From the NCBI RefSeq assembly GCF_003815715.1, contig NZ_CP033922.1, positions 1,563,001 through 1,627,000 on the forward strand: 64,000 bases of DNA. The letters run 5' to 3'. The notes beneath the pieces were generated by a model, which was not told where the DNA came from, ran no database searches, and worked only from the letters and a program-made list of their open reading frames with translations. The position numbers and the translations under genes were made by a program. This DNA is from Chryseobacterium sp. G0162. GTDB lineage: Bacteria; Bacteroidota; Bacteroidia; Flavobacteriales; Weeksellaceae. Within the stretch, counting starts at the first letter, position 1. Each line of letters starts with the position of its first letter. This document shows positions 41,041 through 50,516 of this stretch, one piece after another.

Positions 41041-43408
41041 AATCCAAGATCTGTTCTATAAACGGCTTTACATATTGATTATACATCTCGTCCATGGTTC
41101 TCACCTTTAATAAAGTATGTTCCGGAAGATAGTATTCTGATCCGCCAAACTCTGTATAGGTAGCCAGAGCCAGGAAGCCATAGGCTGTGGTAGGGATATA
41201 AAACTCTTCAATTCCTTTGTTGCTGCTCCTGAAGGTCAACATTCCTCGGGAATCTGCAATAACCTCGCTTCCGTCAGGAAAAGTGTATTTATTTTTATTC
41301 TGTTCCGCAAAAACCTTAATATCATATCTGTTTTTATAAAGATTCAGGGTATTTTCATATACACTACTGATTTCAAATCCTGAAAAAACCAGATTATCAT
41401 GGGCATTAATACCGATTTTATTAAAATTACCAATAATTTTTAATCCACTCCGGTTTAACTTGGCTACTTCCGTATTTACTTTTGTGGTGTTTTTATCTAT
41501 ATCATCGTACTTGTTATCAAGAGGCTCTACAGAGGTATTTCCTTCAATATTTATTTTATAAAGTAAAGGATTGTTAAAATGGTGAAGATAGAAGCTTTTC
41601 CCAAAATAGATCAGTTCATAGTCTTCAGGAATATTCAATCCGGTGACATTGATCTCAGAATATTCTCTTGTATTTACATTAAGTTTAGATACTAATTTTC
41701 TGGAAGGCTGATATTGACAGAGGATAAAATGCTGCTGCTTATTTTTTGCCAGAGCAAACTGCCCGGTTGGCTTTACAGAAATATCTTCAATCATTACTTC
41801 ACAACCATGATAGGTTTTATAATAATCATAGGAATGTCTATCGTAATAATTATCGGAAAGATAAGTTTTCAACAATTGTTTTTTTGAACTCAGAATAAAA
41901 AACTCTCCTTCGTATAAAAACTGGGCAATCTTATTAACCGGTGTCGGAAACAGGATCGGATAATTCAATGGAAGATCAGTTTTCTTTCCATTTGAATTAC
42001 TTTCTGCTCTTTTTTGCTGCGGCGGATTGGCCCACAATTCATGAAGGGGAAGTCTTATTTTCTGGATATGTTTCCGTACTCCTTTATGATGTTTATAAAA
42101 ATTAATTTCTCCATCTGAAGTGGTAGCCACCAAAAACTTAAGTCTGTCTCTATTCTGATTGACTACTCTCTGGATTTTTTCATCTTCAAAATTTTCCTGA
42201 TGGGTAATGAAAAATACTTCGATATCTTTTTGGGGATACTCGTCCTTAAAAAACTTATCCAATGCTTCTGAAACCTCCAATACCGGGCTGACCTGATTAA
42301 GATTTTCAATTACAGCTTCCACTTTATTCAAAGAAATAGGGATTGCAGCCTGCCCCAATGCCATCACTTTACATTCAGAATGCGCTTTGGGATGCTTGAT
42401 GATCGCAATAGCTGATGCAAACGCCAATACTTTCGGGGTTCCCCAGTTTCTGAGGGAAGTATCAATCAGAATAATTCTTTCAAAAATATTTTCTTCAGGC
42501 GGTATTTCTCTTTGAATATATAGAGCTTCACTATTGGCCACACGGTTCATGAATATATCTTCATCATTGGCAAATTCTGACAAAAGCATTCTATGAAAAT
42601 CTCCTTTATTGGTCATATCGGAAATTCCTCCTATAGGCTGTTCTCCCGGAGAAAGGTGTCTCATTGGAATTTTCAGTCCGCTCCAGATCCTTTTAATCAG
42701 GCTTCCTATCTGGAATGTTTTCGGCTCATTAATCAATTCTCTGATAAAGTCTTTATTTGTATCTGCAGTAGCATCTTCTTCTACAACCTCATCATTCAAT
42801 TCAGGTTCTTCAATTAACCCTTTCATAGCATCAATGATTGATTGTACGGTGGGAAATTTTTGGTTGAGATCTATTGCTGTCAGGTCCTTATTCAAAACTG
42901 ATGGTCCTGCATGCTGTTTTTCTGCACTTACAGCCAGTTCTTGGGGCCTTTTATAATAAATTCTTAAATGAGCTTCAGCCTGTAAGGAAGATATTCTGTT
43001 GTGACTATCTTTAAATAAGGTCTGTAGCAGTACAATTTTGTTTTGTTTCTGTTTGTAAAGCCTGGGAAGCGCTTTTATTTTTTCAAGAAATTCGATCTCT
43101 CTTTCAGCATTGAAATCAAAGTTCCCCATGCTGTAAAAATCTGCAGTATATCTTAAAGGACCCGCAAAGTCTGTATAACCTTCCTGCATTGCATATAAAA
43201 CCATCAGTAAAGCACCGAATGGTGGCCATCCCTGCGGCTGAAGTTCTTTAAGAATCTCAATAATATAAGGTCTGTAAGCGATAGCCCCTACTCCAGGAAT
43301 GGAGAGGAGGTTATTGTCATTATATCCGGAATCTCCGGGAACATCTTCATCAGTTTTCCATTCCCAGAAATAATTTTCATAGGACTGAAAATAGGCCTTT
43401 AATTCCAT
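41030..43408 (-). CDS. vWA-like / beta-propeller protein of the MoxR system
   Basis: The 792-residue protein has a vWA-like core near residues 310-450 (IILIDTSLRNWGTPKVLAFASAIAII, and VFFITHQENF) with a degenerate metal site, D-T-S in place of D-x-S-x-S. The region after about 480 has beta-rich repeats consistent with a propeller. In ternary conflict systems the vWA protein couples a MoxR ATPase to bpX partners. Both ends overlap neighbouring genes. Confidence 0.75.
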   Translation of the reverse strand: MELKAYFQSYENYFWEWKTDEDVPGDSGYNDNNLLSIPGVGAIAYRPYIIEILKELQPQGWPPFGALLMVLYAMQEGYTDFAGPLRYTADFYSMGNFDFNAEREIEFLEKIKALPRLYKQKQNKIVLLQTLFKDSHNRISSLQAEAHLRIYYKRPQELAVSAEKQHAGPSVLNKDLTAIDLNQKFPTVQSIIDAMKGLIEEPELNDEVVEEDATADTNKDFIRELINEPKTFQIGSLIKRIWSGLKIPMRHLSPGEQPIGGISDMTNKGDFHRMLLSEFANDEDIFMNRVANSEALYIQREIPPEENIFERIILIDTSLRNWGTPKVLAFASAIAIIKHPKAHSECKVMALGQAAIPISLNKVEAVIENLNQVSPVLEVSEALDKFFKDEYPQKDIEVFFITHQENFEDEKIQRVVNQNRDRLKFLVATTSDGEINFYKHHKGVRKHIQKIRLPLHELWANPPQQKRAESNSNGKKTDLPLNYPILFPTPVNKIAQFLYEGEFFILSSKKQLLKTYLSDNYYDRHSYDYYKTYHGCEVMIEDISVKPTGQFALAKNKQQHFILCQYQPSRKLVSKLNVNTREYSEINVTGLNIPEDYELIYFGKSFYLHHFNNPLLYKINIEGNTSVEPLDNKYDDIDKNTTKVNTEVAKLNRSGLKIIGNFNKIGINAHDNLVFSGFEISSVYENTLNLYKNRYDIKVFAEQNKNKYTFPDGSEVIADSRGMLTFRSSNKGIEEFYIPTTAYGFLALATYTEFGGSEYYLPEHTLLKVRTMDEMYNQYVKPFIEQILDYGA

Positions 43409-44142
43409 TCTCTTGATTTTTCAGTAAGACGAAATGAGCTTACAGACAAGGGTTGAAAATCAGCTTTCTTTATGGAAAGATAATTTCCATTCTCATCCCA
43501 TAAAAGCCATCCGTCTGACTCTTTATTATATTTCTGCTGTAAGAATTTGCTAAGATTTTTAAACTCAAAATCAAAACCGGAAGGCAAAAGATGTCCGTCT
43601 TTTGTCCAATATGTTTTTCCCGGCAGACTTAATAACGGAGTTCCTAAAAAAAGAGCTTTATCTTCCATTACAGTCCAGTCTATTTTTTCCAGTCTGAATT
43701 TTGGCAGTGTCACAATACTCTCTTTGATCTCTGTAATGATGCTTATCAGAGCAATGACCGGATGTTCTTCATCACTTTTCTTTAACCTGATATGGACTTT
43801 TTCGCTAATTCCGAAATAGTTTTGATTAGAGGCAGGAAAAGTAAGGCGTAATGCTTTATCAATTGGTGTCCAAAGCAATCCTGTTCTCATCTTTTTACGG
43901 GGAACCAATGCTTCTTTTTTAAATAAAAGCCCATCCCGGAGTTCGTACAGCAAAAAGTTAGGCAGCTGATGAAGTTCTGAAGCCAATGTCTGTTCCTCAG
44001 TAAAACCTTTAAGCCATATAATTTCATCATCCGTTGCAACATGAACGTTCTTCCAGTCTCGTATAGAGCCTAGATAATCTTCATCGGTACGGGGTAGTTC
44101 TGCCCAGAATTCTTTTATATCGTCTGAAGAATTTTCTGCCAT
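43399..44142 (-). CDS. bpX-like subunit of the MoxR system (247 aa)
   Basis: The protein is beta-rich with many W, L and K residues (for example WVxEDKALFLGTPLLSLPG-like segment near 155-175) and ends FQPLSVSSFRLTEKSREWN. No enzyme motif is visible. Its place between the MoxR and vWA genes, with 4-28-nt overlaps, matches the small bpX subunits of these systems. Confidence 0.7.
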   Translation of the reverse strand: MAENSSDDIKEFWAELPRTDEDYLGSIRDWKNVHVATDDEIIWLKGFTEEQTLASELHQLPNFLLYELRDGLLFKKEALVPRKKMRTGLLWTPIDKALRLTFPASNQNYFGISEKVHIRLKKSDEEHPVIALISIITEIKESIVTLPKFRLEKIDWTVMEDKALFLGTPLLSLPGKTYWTKDGHLLPSGFDFEFKNLSKFLQQKYNKESDGWLLWDENGNYLSIKKADFQPLSVSSFRLTEKSREWN

Positions 44143-45248
44143 AAGCTTTCAATTTCTTGCTGAATGTATTGCTTTTGTTCAGGGTTTCTGATCCAGTCAC
44201 AGCGTGTCTGAAGGTATCTCAGTTTATCTTTGATTACGTTTTGCTCTTCAAAGCTTAGCGATCCCTGATTCCATTTATCAACCAATATTTTTACATCCTT
44301 CATTACTTCTTCCGGGTTAGGAGTTTTATTCTGCATGGCTTGAGGATGGGAATGCGGATGATCGTCTTTCTCAATGGTTCTGTTAATGATCCCTTCCAGA
44401 ATTTCAATCTGCTCTTCTGTATCCCAGATATGTTTTAAAACCCATAGATCCGAAAGAACGGCTTCACTTCTTCCACAAATCAAAGCACTTGCTGCGATGA
44501 GGTTCTGAAGTTTGACAGCTCTACGGTCTGAAATGGCAATTCCGGTATTTCGTAAGCTCATAATGGTATTCAGATATACTTCATAGATAGGTTTTAAATC
44601 TATCTTTTTACACAGGTTCTGAAGTTCTCTGATCTCATTAGCATGAATTTCCGGAACTTCTGTTTCTTCTTCGTTTTCCAGTTTTCTTCCTGCTAAAAGT
44701 ACCTGTTGTAGAAGCTCCGGGTTGACATAATCAACATTGATTCTAATCAGGAAACGATCAAATAACGCATTCAAAGCTTCATCTTCCGGAAGAGCGTTAC
44801 TTGCTCCTACAAACATTAAAGCAGGTAAACGCTTTGTTTCTTTTCCTCTTTTGAAGATCTTTTCGTTAAGAGCCATCAAAAGTGAATTCAAAATAGCAGA
44901 ATTAGCGTTGAAGATCTCATCCAGGAACACCATCGAGGCTTCCGGCATCATTCCTTCTGTATTGGTGAGAAGTTCTCCTTCTTTTAATTTTCTGATATCA
45001 AAAGGACCGAATATTTCATTCGGCTCTGTGAAACGGGTTAATAGGTATTCAAAATTCTTTCCGTCTTTTACTGTTTTTGCCAATGTTCTTACTATGGCTG
45101 ATTTTGCAGTTCCGGGAGGACCATATAAAAAAGCATTTTCTCTTGCCAAAAGGCAGATTCCCAGCAGGTCCACCACATCATTTTTCCCTACGAAAGTATC
45201 TTTTACGTAGTTGAGAACCGTATTGAGTTTATTAATATGCTGCATCAT
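44115..45248 (-). CDS. MoxR-family AAA+ ATPase
   Basis: The 377-residue protein has Walker A GPPGTAKS at residues 43-50, Walker B MVFLDEIFNAN, sensor-1 MFVGASNALP and an arginine-containing FDRFLIRI segment. MoxR ATPases remodel vWA partners. Several genomes pair it with bpX and vWA genes as a conflict or stress module. It overlaps both neighbours. Confidence 0.95.
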   Translation of the reverse strand: MMQHINKLNTVLNYVKDTFVGKNDVVDLLGICLLARENAFLYGPPGTAKSAIVRTLAKTVKDGKNFEYLLTRFTEPNEIFGPFDIRKLKEGELLTNTEGMMPEASMVFLDEIFNANSAILNSLLMALNEKIFKRGKETKRLPALMFVGASNALPEDEALNALFDRFLIRINVDYVNPELLQQVLLAGRKLENEEETEVPEIHANEIRELQNLCKKIDLKPIYEVYLNTIMSLRNTGIAISDRRAVKLQNLIAASALICGRSEAVLSDLWVLKHIWDTEEQIEILEGIINRTIEKDDHPHSHPQAMQNKTPNPEEVMKDVKILVDKWNQGSLSFEEQNVIKDKLRYLQTRCDWIRNPEQKQYIQQEIESLWQKILQTI

Positions 45249-45895
45249 TGATTTTCTTCAGTTATAATTTTTAATTCTCTCCAGAATGCATCCTTATACA
45301 TTCCAAATTCTGCAATTAGCAGTGTATTAATGAACGGAATTTCCGCTAGTTTGTAATCTTTTTTTTCTACAATTCTTTCCAGATATAATTTCCGGTACGT
45401 TTTATCTTTCAGTTCTTCTTCCCAGTTTACTTGCTTCAGATCAAGATCATACCCTATGGCTGAATAATGAAATTCTGTCAGAATATCTTCAAGTATTTTA
45501 ATAAGTGGATCTTCGGGATCTAATGCATGCAGAGCCATCATCACATCAGGGAGAAACCTTAATGATAAATCGGCAGATAAAATGGAAGGAATATCTCTTG
45601 TCCCCTTAAACTTTGGAACAAGACTTTCAAGGTTATTGGCTGTCTTTTCCCTTATCAGATACAATTGTGCACTATGATACAGCACTTTTGCCGCCCAAAC
45701 AGCGGTTGTTTTATTACAGATTATCTGATCGGACAGAAACTCCAGTCTTTCTTTTTCAAATTCTGCTTCTAAATACACTTCTGCTTCCTCTTCCTCTTTT
45801 AGGGAAATGGTCTGGATATTGGAAAAAAGAGTGATACATTCATTCTTCCTCAGCAAAAATATGGTATCTAAAAATGGTGATTTGGTTTCCATCAT
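45245..45895 (-). CDS. Helical first subunit of the MoxR/bpX operon (216 aa)
   Basis: The protein is mostly helical and acidic, with RFLPDVMMALHALDPEDPL and EILTEFHYSAIGYDL-type segments. It heads the operon and is followed by MoxR with a 4-nt overlap. It resembles the small bpX-associated proteins of such systems, but I am not certain of the exact family. A -7 box lies only 4 nt before its ATG. Confidence 0.68.
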   Translation of the reverse strand: MMETKSPFLDTIFLLRKNECITLFSNIQTISLKEEEEAEVYLEAEFEKERLEFLSDQIICNKTTAVWAAKVLYHSAQLYLIREKTANNLESLVPKFKGTRDIPSILSADLSLRFLPDVMMALHALDPEDPLIKILEDILTEFHYSAIGYDLDLKQVNWEEELKDKTYRKLYLERIVEKKDYKLAEIPFINTLLIAEFGMYKDAFWRELKIITEENQ

Positions 45896-45899
45896 CTAA

Positions 45900-45907
45900 C
45901 AAAAATA
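45900..45907 (-). promoter_or_regulatory. -7 box of the MoxR/bpX operon
   Basis: TATTTTTG (minus strand) lies 4 nt upstream of the first ATG (45895), so transcripts may be leaderless. Confidence 0.55.
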
Positions 45908-46111
45908 GAATTATTTCGTTGAGAATAAAATTTTTAAAGAAAGGATTACTATTAAATTATGGCGACGATGAAAAAAAACACTTTTTGTGGACATGAAAGT
46001 ACGAGCTTTACTTTTAAAAATCTGTTGATGTTGGAAAATGCAGAGGAAAGTTTTTTCCTTTTTCCATGCCTTAAGGCAAAAGTATTTTATCTGCGATACA
46101 TATATTTGTAA

Positions 46112-46149
46112 CCACGAATTCACGAATGATTTTATTCGTGAATTCGTGG
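46112..46149. repeat. Inverted repeat of the CCACGAAT family, copy 3
   Basis: CCACGAATTCACGAAT (46112-46127) and its exact complement (46134-46149) form a 16-bp perfect stem. Around it, 45911-46280 contains no supported gene; a plus-strand and a minus-strand frame run through the repeat but look non-coding. Confidence 0.8.
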
Positions 46150-46287
46150 CATTATAACGGTCTAATTGCTGAAAATTGTTGATTTTCTTGGGCCTTAAAA
46201 TAGGTATAATACTATTCAAAACCTCTTTACGTTTTCCAACAAAGAGGTTCTATCAAAAGTAAGAGATTGCTTCGTCGCAATGACAGG

Positions 46288-46677
46288 TTAGGCTACTATT
46301 TCAATGATGTTATTTTCAGGATCGATAATGACGCTTTCATAATATCCATCACCTGTTGTTCTGGGTTCACCAGCAATGGTATAACCGTCTTTTCTTAAGG
46401 TTTCTGTAAGCTCATTTACTTTTTCTTTGCTTCCTGCGGAGAACGCCAAATGAATGATTCCAAACTGTTGGGATTCATAGGAGTTTTCACTTGCTGAAAG
46501 ATCCGGCCTGGTCATAATTTCAAGACGGCACCCATTCTCAAAACTGAGAAAATAAGATTGAAATTTTTTGACCGGATTACAATATTTTTCATTGGATACC
46601 GCTTCAAAATATTTTTCATAAAATGCTCTGGTCTTTTCAAGGTCTTTTACCCAAACAGCAATATGTTCTATTTTCAT
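46288..46677 (-). CDS. VOC-family protein
   Basis: The 129-residue protein has HIAVWVKDLEKTRAFYEKYF at the start, CRLEIMTRPD in the middle and YESVIIDPENNIIEI at the end, the paired-module glyoxalase fold with His and Glu metal ligands. The substrate is unknown. Confidence 0.88.
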   Translation of the reverse strand: MKIEHIAVWVKDLEKTRAFYEKYFEAVSNEKYCNPVKKFQSYFLSFENGCRLEIMTRPDLSASENSYESQQFGIIHLAFSAGSKEKVNELTETLRKDGYTIAGEPRTTGDGYYESVIIDPENNIIEIVA

Positions 46678-46953
46678 TTTTTTAATTTTAATATGATTAC
46701 TCTCGCAAAAGTAAGCTGAACAGCCAGGCTATATCTGCTCTCTGTTATTCTATCTTTGTTCTGTATTTACCTGTTTTATTTTTTCATTTCAAGGTGTGCA
46801 TTTTTTTAAAACAGACTAAAAAATAAAAACACTAAGACTTGTGTTCGAAAGCAATAAACAAAACACTTATATACAACTATTTACCTATTACATTCTTATA
46901 AAACACCTGTCTCATTTCAATTCTCATAATGATGAGGTCAATATAAAAGTTAT

Positions 46954-46961
46954 TATCTTTG
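46954..46961 (+). promoter_or_regulatory. -7 box of deoD
   Basis: TATCTTTG matches TAnnTTTG and lies 19 nt before the ATG at 46981. The rest of 46678-46980 shows no gene. Confidence 0.6.
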
Positions 46962-46980
46962 TGCCATTCAAAATTAAATT

Positions 46981-47691
46981 ATGAGTATTCACATCAGTGC
47001 TAAAAAAGGAGAAATTGCTAAAGTAGTATTGCAGCCGGGGGATCCGCTTCGTGCACAGTATATTGCTGAAAATTATTTAGAAAATGCAAAACTGGTAAGC
47101 AAAACCAGAGGTATCTTTTATTATACAGGTCTTTACAAAGGTAAAGAAATCACTGTAGGAGCTAGTGGAATGGGATTCCCAAGTATCGGGATCTATTCTT
47201 TTGAGTTATTTACAGAATATGAGGTAGACACGATCATCAGAATCGGAACTTGTGGAGCTTACAATACAGACCTTAAGCTTTTTGATATTTTAAATATTGA
47301 AAATGCTGCCAGCGAAAGTACCTATGCTAAATATGCATGGGGAATTGAAGGAGACATCCTTCCTCACCAAGGAAATATCTTCAATACAATCAATGAAACT
47401 TCTAAAGAGTTATCTATAGATGCTAAAGCGATCAATATCCACAGTAGTGATATTTTCTACAGAAAAGATCCAAACACTCCTGAAATTGCTACAAGATATA
47501 ACTGTCCTGCTGTAGAAATGGAAGCTTTCGGATTGTTTGCAAATGCTCAGCACTTAGGTAAAAATGCAGCTACGATTCTTACCGTAACTGATATTATCCC
47601 AACTCATGAGAAAATTTCTGCTGACGAAAGAGAAACTGCCTTGAAGCCAATGATGGAACTAGCACTGGAGTCTGCAATCAAGAGTTTATAA
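46981..47691 (+). CDS. deoD: Purine-nucleoside phosphorylase
   Basis: The 236-residue protein matches the hexameric DeoD type: QPGDPLRAQYIAENYL, the phosphate site, GASGMGFPSIGIYSFEL, IRIGTCGAY and AVEMEAFGLF, and TVTDIIPTHE. The enzyme cleaves purine (deoxy)ribonucleosides with phosphate for salvage. It ends at a bidirectional terminator facing tatD. Confidence 0.96.
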   Translation: MSIHISAKKGEIAKVVLQPGDPLRAQYIAENYLENAKLVSKTRGIFYYTGLYKGKEITVGASGMGFPSIGIYSFELFTEYEVDTIIRIGTCGAYNTDLKLFDILNIENAASESTYAKYAWGIEGDILPHQGNIFNTINETSKELSIDAKAINIHSSDIFYRKDPNTPEIATRYNCPAVEMEAFGLFANAQHLGKNAATILTVTDIIPTHEKISADERETALKPMMELALESAIKSL

Positions 47692-47740
47692 GAAAAGGAT
47701 AAAAGGCAAATTTGCTGGTTACCCTTTCAACACTATAATT

Positions 47741-47775
47741 AAAAAGAGCTTTACTGAATCAGTAGAGCTCTTTTT
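47741..47775. terminator. Bidirectional terminator between deoD and tatD
   Basis: AAAAAGAGCT (47741-47750) pairs with AGCTCTTTTT (47766-47775); T or A runs flank it on both sides. It lies between two converging genes. Confidence 0.85.
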
Positions 47776-48560
47776 TATAGTCTGAAAAATTTTCTGGCAG
47801 TTTCTGTAGTTTTATCTGCTACTTCAGCAATGCTGATCTTCTTCAAATGGGCAATAGTTTGCGCCACATAGGGCAAAAAGGAAGGTTCATTTCTTCTGTT
47901 CTGCATCCTTGGCATATTCTTCGGAAGCATGAATGGTGCATCGGTTTCAATCATCATTCTATCCAGAGGAACATAACGAATCACCTCTTCCAAATGTTTA
48001 AATCTTTTCTCATCACTGATGGCTCCGGTAAATCCCAGATAAAATCCTTTGTCCAGATAAGTTTTGGCTTCATCAAGTGTTCCTGTAAAGCAGTGTACAA
48101 CAGCTTTCGGTAATTGAGAAAGATAATCATCCGTAATTTCATTAAATCTTTTAAAGGCTAATCTTTCATGAAGAAAAAGAGGTTTATCAACGTCTATCGC
48201 CAGTTCCAATTGAGCTTTATAGCACTTTTCCTGCATGGACCTTGGTGAAAAATCGCGGTCGAAATCTAATCCGCACTCACCTACTGAAATCACATGATCC
48301 TGCTTTAACAGCTTTCTAAGTTCATTCATGCTTTCATGATTAAAAGACTTTGCATCATGGGGATGAATTCCTGCTGTTGAAAATAAAATATCAGGATATT
48401 CCTCTGCAATTTCTGAAGATTCTTTGCTTCCACGGACGCTTGTTCCGGTGAGGATCATATAATCTACTCCGTTATCCAAAGCTCTGTTAATGATTTCTTC
48501 TTGTTCGTTGTAGAACTGTTTATTGGTCAGGTTAATGCCAATATCAATGTATGTATTCAT
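47775..48560 (-). CDS. tatD: TatD nuclease
   Basis: The 261-residue protein shows MNTYIDIGINLTNKQF, AGIHPHDAKSF, VGECGLDFDRDF, HERLAFKRF, VVHCFTGTLDEA and ETDAPFMLP. The overall order and identity match E. coli TatD, a metal-dependent 3'-5' exonuclease on single-stranded DNA and RNA. The promoter at 48636-48672 contains the same block as the Ro60 and Y-RNA promoters, so it may belong to that regulon. Confidence 0.93.
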   Translation of the reverse strand: MNTYIDIGINLTNKQFYNEQEEIINRALDNGVDYMILTGTSVRGSKESSEIAEEYPDILFSTAGIHPHDAKSFNHESMNELRKLLKQDHVISVGECGLDFDRDFSPRSMQEKCYKAQLELAIDVDKPLFLHERLAFKRFNEITDDYLSQLPKAVVHCFTGTLDEAKTYLDKGFYLGFTGAISDEKRFKHLEEVIRYVPLDRMMIETDAPFMLPKNMPRMQNRRNEPSFLPYVAQTIAHLKKISIAEVADKTTETARKFFRL

Positions 48561-48635
48561 TGGTTTAAAATTTTTGTTTTACTTTTTTATCTATCTTCTA
48601 ATAAGGTTACTTATTTTTTTTAGAAAAATGCACGG

Positions 48636-48672
48636 CAAAATTATTTATAAGAAACGCAATCTTTTTGCGTAG
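48636..48672 (-). promoter_or_regulatory. tatD promoter with shared RNA-regulon block
   Basis: CTACGCAAAAAGATTGCGTT (48672 to 48653) is followed after 13 nt by TTTG of TAATTTTG (48636-48639). The block is 17 of 20 identical to that of the Ro60 promoter. Confidence 0.82.
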
Positions 48673-48783
48673 TAAAAAGATGAGTTGGAAATTGGGAGAT
48701 AGAAATTACAAAAATTTATAGTGGACCTCTATTTTTTAATGTGATTATTAGAAGTTACGAGACAAAAATAACTTCCAGCTTTT

Positions 48784-49437
48784 TTATTCATTGATGAATT
48801 TTTCAAGAAATCCAATCAGTTTCTTTCCTCCATGACTCCAACGAATTCCGTGGCCTTCTTTTTCCCTTATTTCAAAGACAAATTCGTGCTTATAGTGGAA
48901 GAAAACATTCCACCAGGTTTTATTTTCAAGGATATAGTGAATTTTCTTCATTACTTTTTCCTGTTTTTGCTGGTTATTTCCTTTCACTTCACCCCAAAAA
49001 TCATCGTCCATTCTTCCGGTATGTTTTTCCCAGGCACGCTGGGCAATAGTAATTTCTTCATTAAAAGGTTCCTGGCAGGCTTCGATCAAAATAGAAGTCA
49101 GTGGTGGAACAGCATTTTCGTCCCGAATACTTGCAGAAGTCAGTCTTTGTCCCAAAACAATAAGCCAGTTTTCAAATGGAATACCTTCCAACTGTTTTGC
49201 TTTATCCTCATCCGTATTGTTATTCTTAATAATATTGATAAATTGGTTAAAAATATCTTCCCTATTTATCTCAATTTCTTCATTAAAATAAGGGAGATTC
49301 CACTCCAACTTCTTATCCTGAAATTTCTGAATATTATCGGACAAACTTTTTAAATGCTCTTCTGCTAAAATAGCCTGATACTTTTCCTTCCAGTCCTCTG
49401 AAATCCATACCATATATTGTTCGAACTTATTCATCAT
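48784..49437 (-). CDS. Hypothetical protein (217 aa)
   Basis: The helical acidic protein has EKHTGRMDDDFWGEVKGNNQQ and a C-terminal GIRWSHGGKKLIGFLEKF. I do not recognise the family. Its start overlaps the DUF434 gene by 11 nt, so it is cotranscribed and probably its partner. Confidence 0.72.
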   Translation of the reverse strand: MMNKFEQYMVWISEDWKEKYQAILAEEHLKSLSDNIQKFQDKKLEWNLPYFNEEIEINREDIFNQFINIIKNNNTDEDKAKQLEGIPFENWLIVLGQRLTSASIRDENAVPPLTSILIEACQEPFNEEITIAQRAWEKHTGRMDDDFWGEVKGNNQQKQEKVMKKIHYILENKTWWNVFFHYKHEFVFEIREKEGHGIRWSHGGKKLIGFLEKFINE

Positions 49438-50146
49438 AACATTGTATCAGATTAACGAACAGACTTTCTTCTTTAATGAGATAACCAATAAGATTAAACC
49501 ATTCTTTACAGTGATCCAGAATCCAGGCATCTGAGGAAATAATGATTCCGGAACTCTCTGCCAGAAATTTATCCGGGCTGTATTGTAGTTCAACTTCCCA
49601 GTTAAGTTGATTTTCAACAGCAAAGTCAAGAACGATCTGCTTAATTCTTCCACTATTGGAAACCGGCTGATCAAAAATCCAGTCCAATTTCTGAACCTGA
49701 GCTTTTTGAAAAAATGCAGCCACAAGTCCTATTGCTCTTTCTGTTTGATTTACCCGTTTATATGTTCCATGCACTCCGGAAAGATCCCGAAAACAACCAT
49801 CCACCCCTTCAAAAATATAGGCTTCCGACAACAGACTTTCCAACAGAATCAATACATTGAAGCCATCAAGATATACGGTTTTATCTTTCAGATCTGAAAG
49901 ATTCAATTGTTTTAGTCTTCTGTTATGAATTTGTCCATCAGATGCTGAAGCTCCACGAATCACCTGTATCTGTCGTGTTTTTAATCTATATCTGTTTCCT
50001 ACAAGGTCAGATGCGGCTTTTTCCGCATACCCTCTTGTCAAAAGATACTGCATATCCTGAACTGCCAGCTTCAGCTTGCTGATCTGCTTTTCTGAACCGA
50101 ACAGAGTGTCATCACCTGTGTTTTTTCCGCGGTTTCTGTTATTCAT
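49427..50146 (-). CDS. DUF434 protein with nuclease-like C-terminal domain
   Basis: The 239-residue protein (ATG 50146; a longer frame from 50197 adds no conserved part) begins with the DUF434 region KLKLAVQDMQYLLTRGYAEKAASDLVGNRYRLKTRQ and continues with VYLDGFNVLILLESLL, WIFDQPVSNSGRI and IIISSDAWIL, an acidic set as in PIN-like nuclease folds. DUF434 proteins turn up in RNA-processing and repair contexts; this is a guess on function. A TATTTTTG box lies 3 nt before the ATG. Confidence 0.75.
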   Translation of the reverse strand: MNNRNRGKNTGDDTLFGSEKQISKLKLAVQDMQYLLTRGYAEKAASDLVGNRYRLKTRQIQVIRGASASDGQIHNRRLKQLNLSDLKDKTVYLDGFNVLILLESLLSEAYIFEGVDGCFRDLSGVHGTYKRVNQTERAIGLVAAFFQKAQVQKLDWIFDQPVSNSGRIKQIVLDFAVENQLNWEVELQYSPDKFLAESSGIIISSDAWILDHCKEWFNLIGYLIKEESLFVNLIQCYDE

Positions 50147-50149
50147 ACT

Positions 50150-50157
50150 CAAAAATA
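50150..50157 (-). promoter_or_regulatory. -7 box of the DUF434 operon, leaderless
   Basis: TATTTTTG (minus strand) is 3 nt from the ATG at 50146, matching the layout before the MoxR operon. Confidence 0.5.
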
Positions 50158-50159
50158 GA

Positions 50160-50430
50160 ATTTTTAAAGGTAAATCTCTACAGATTTTGCTGATCACGCA
50201 GATCTTTCTACAACCATATGTAAAACATGTGGGATCTATGGGAGATAAAATTTAAAGTGGCTCTATACAATTTTACATCACTTTCATTGACTACGTCGAA
50301 TCTTCGATTTCTGACGAAGGAAGAATATCATAATATCGCTTAGATTCTTCATTTCACTTCTGAACTACGTTCGCAGACCTTCAGCCTGTATTCAGAATGA
50401 CGGAGTCATAGTAATAAGATAACCGCATTA
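50160..50430. repeat. Dispersed repeat pieces (CAGATTTTGC and TTCAGAATGAC types)
   Basis: CAGATTTTGCTGATCACGCA near 50180 and ATTCTTCATTTC..TTCAGAATGACG around 50345-50401 are fragments of short dispersed repeats also seen at 16941, 46262, 51717 and 55830. No gene is visible here. Confidence 0.5.
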
Positions 50431-50516
50431 GTGTAAAATTGTATATAATTACCAAATTTAAAATATATTTTCTGACACTTAAGTTATTTGAAGCATAAGC
50501 ATTGTGAGAAAATCTG

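Noticed and set aside
45911..46219. Minus-strand ORF of about 100 codons
   Set aside because: It spans the 16-bp inverted repeat and has no recognisable protein feature.
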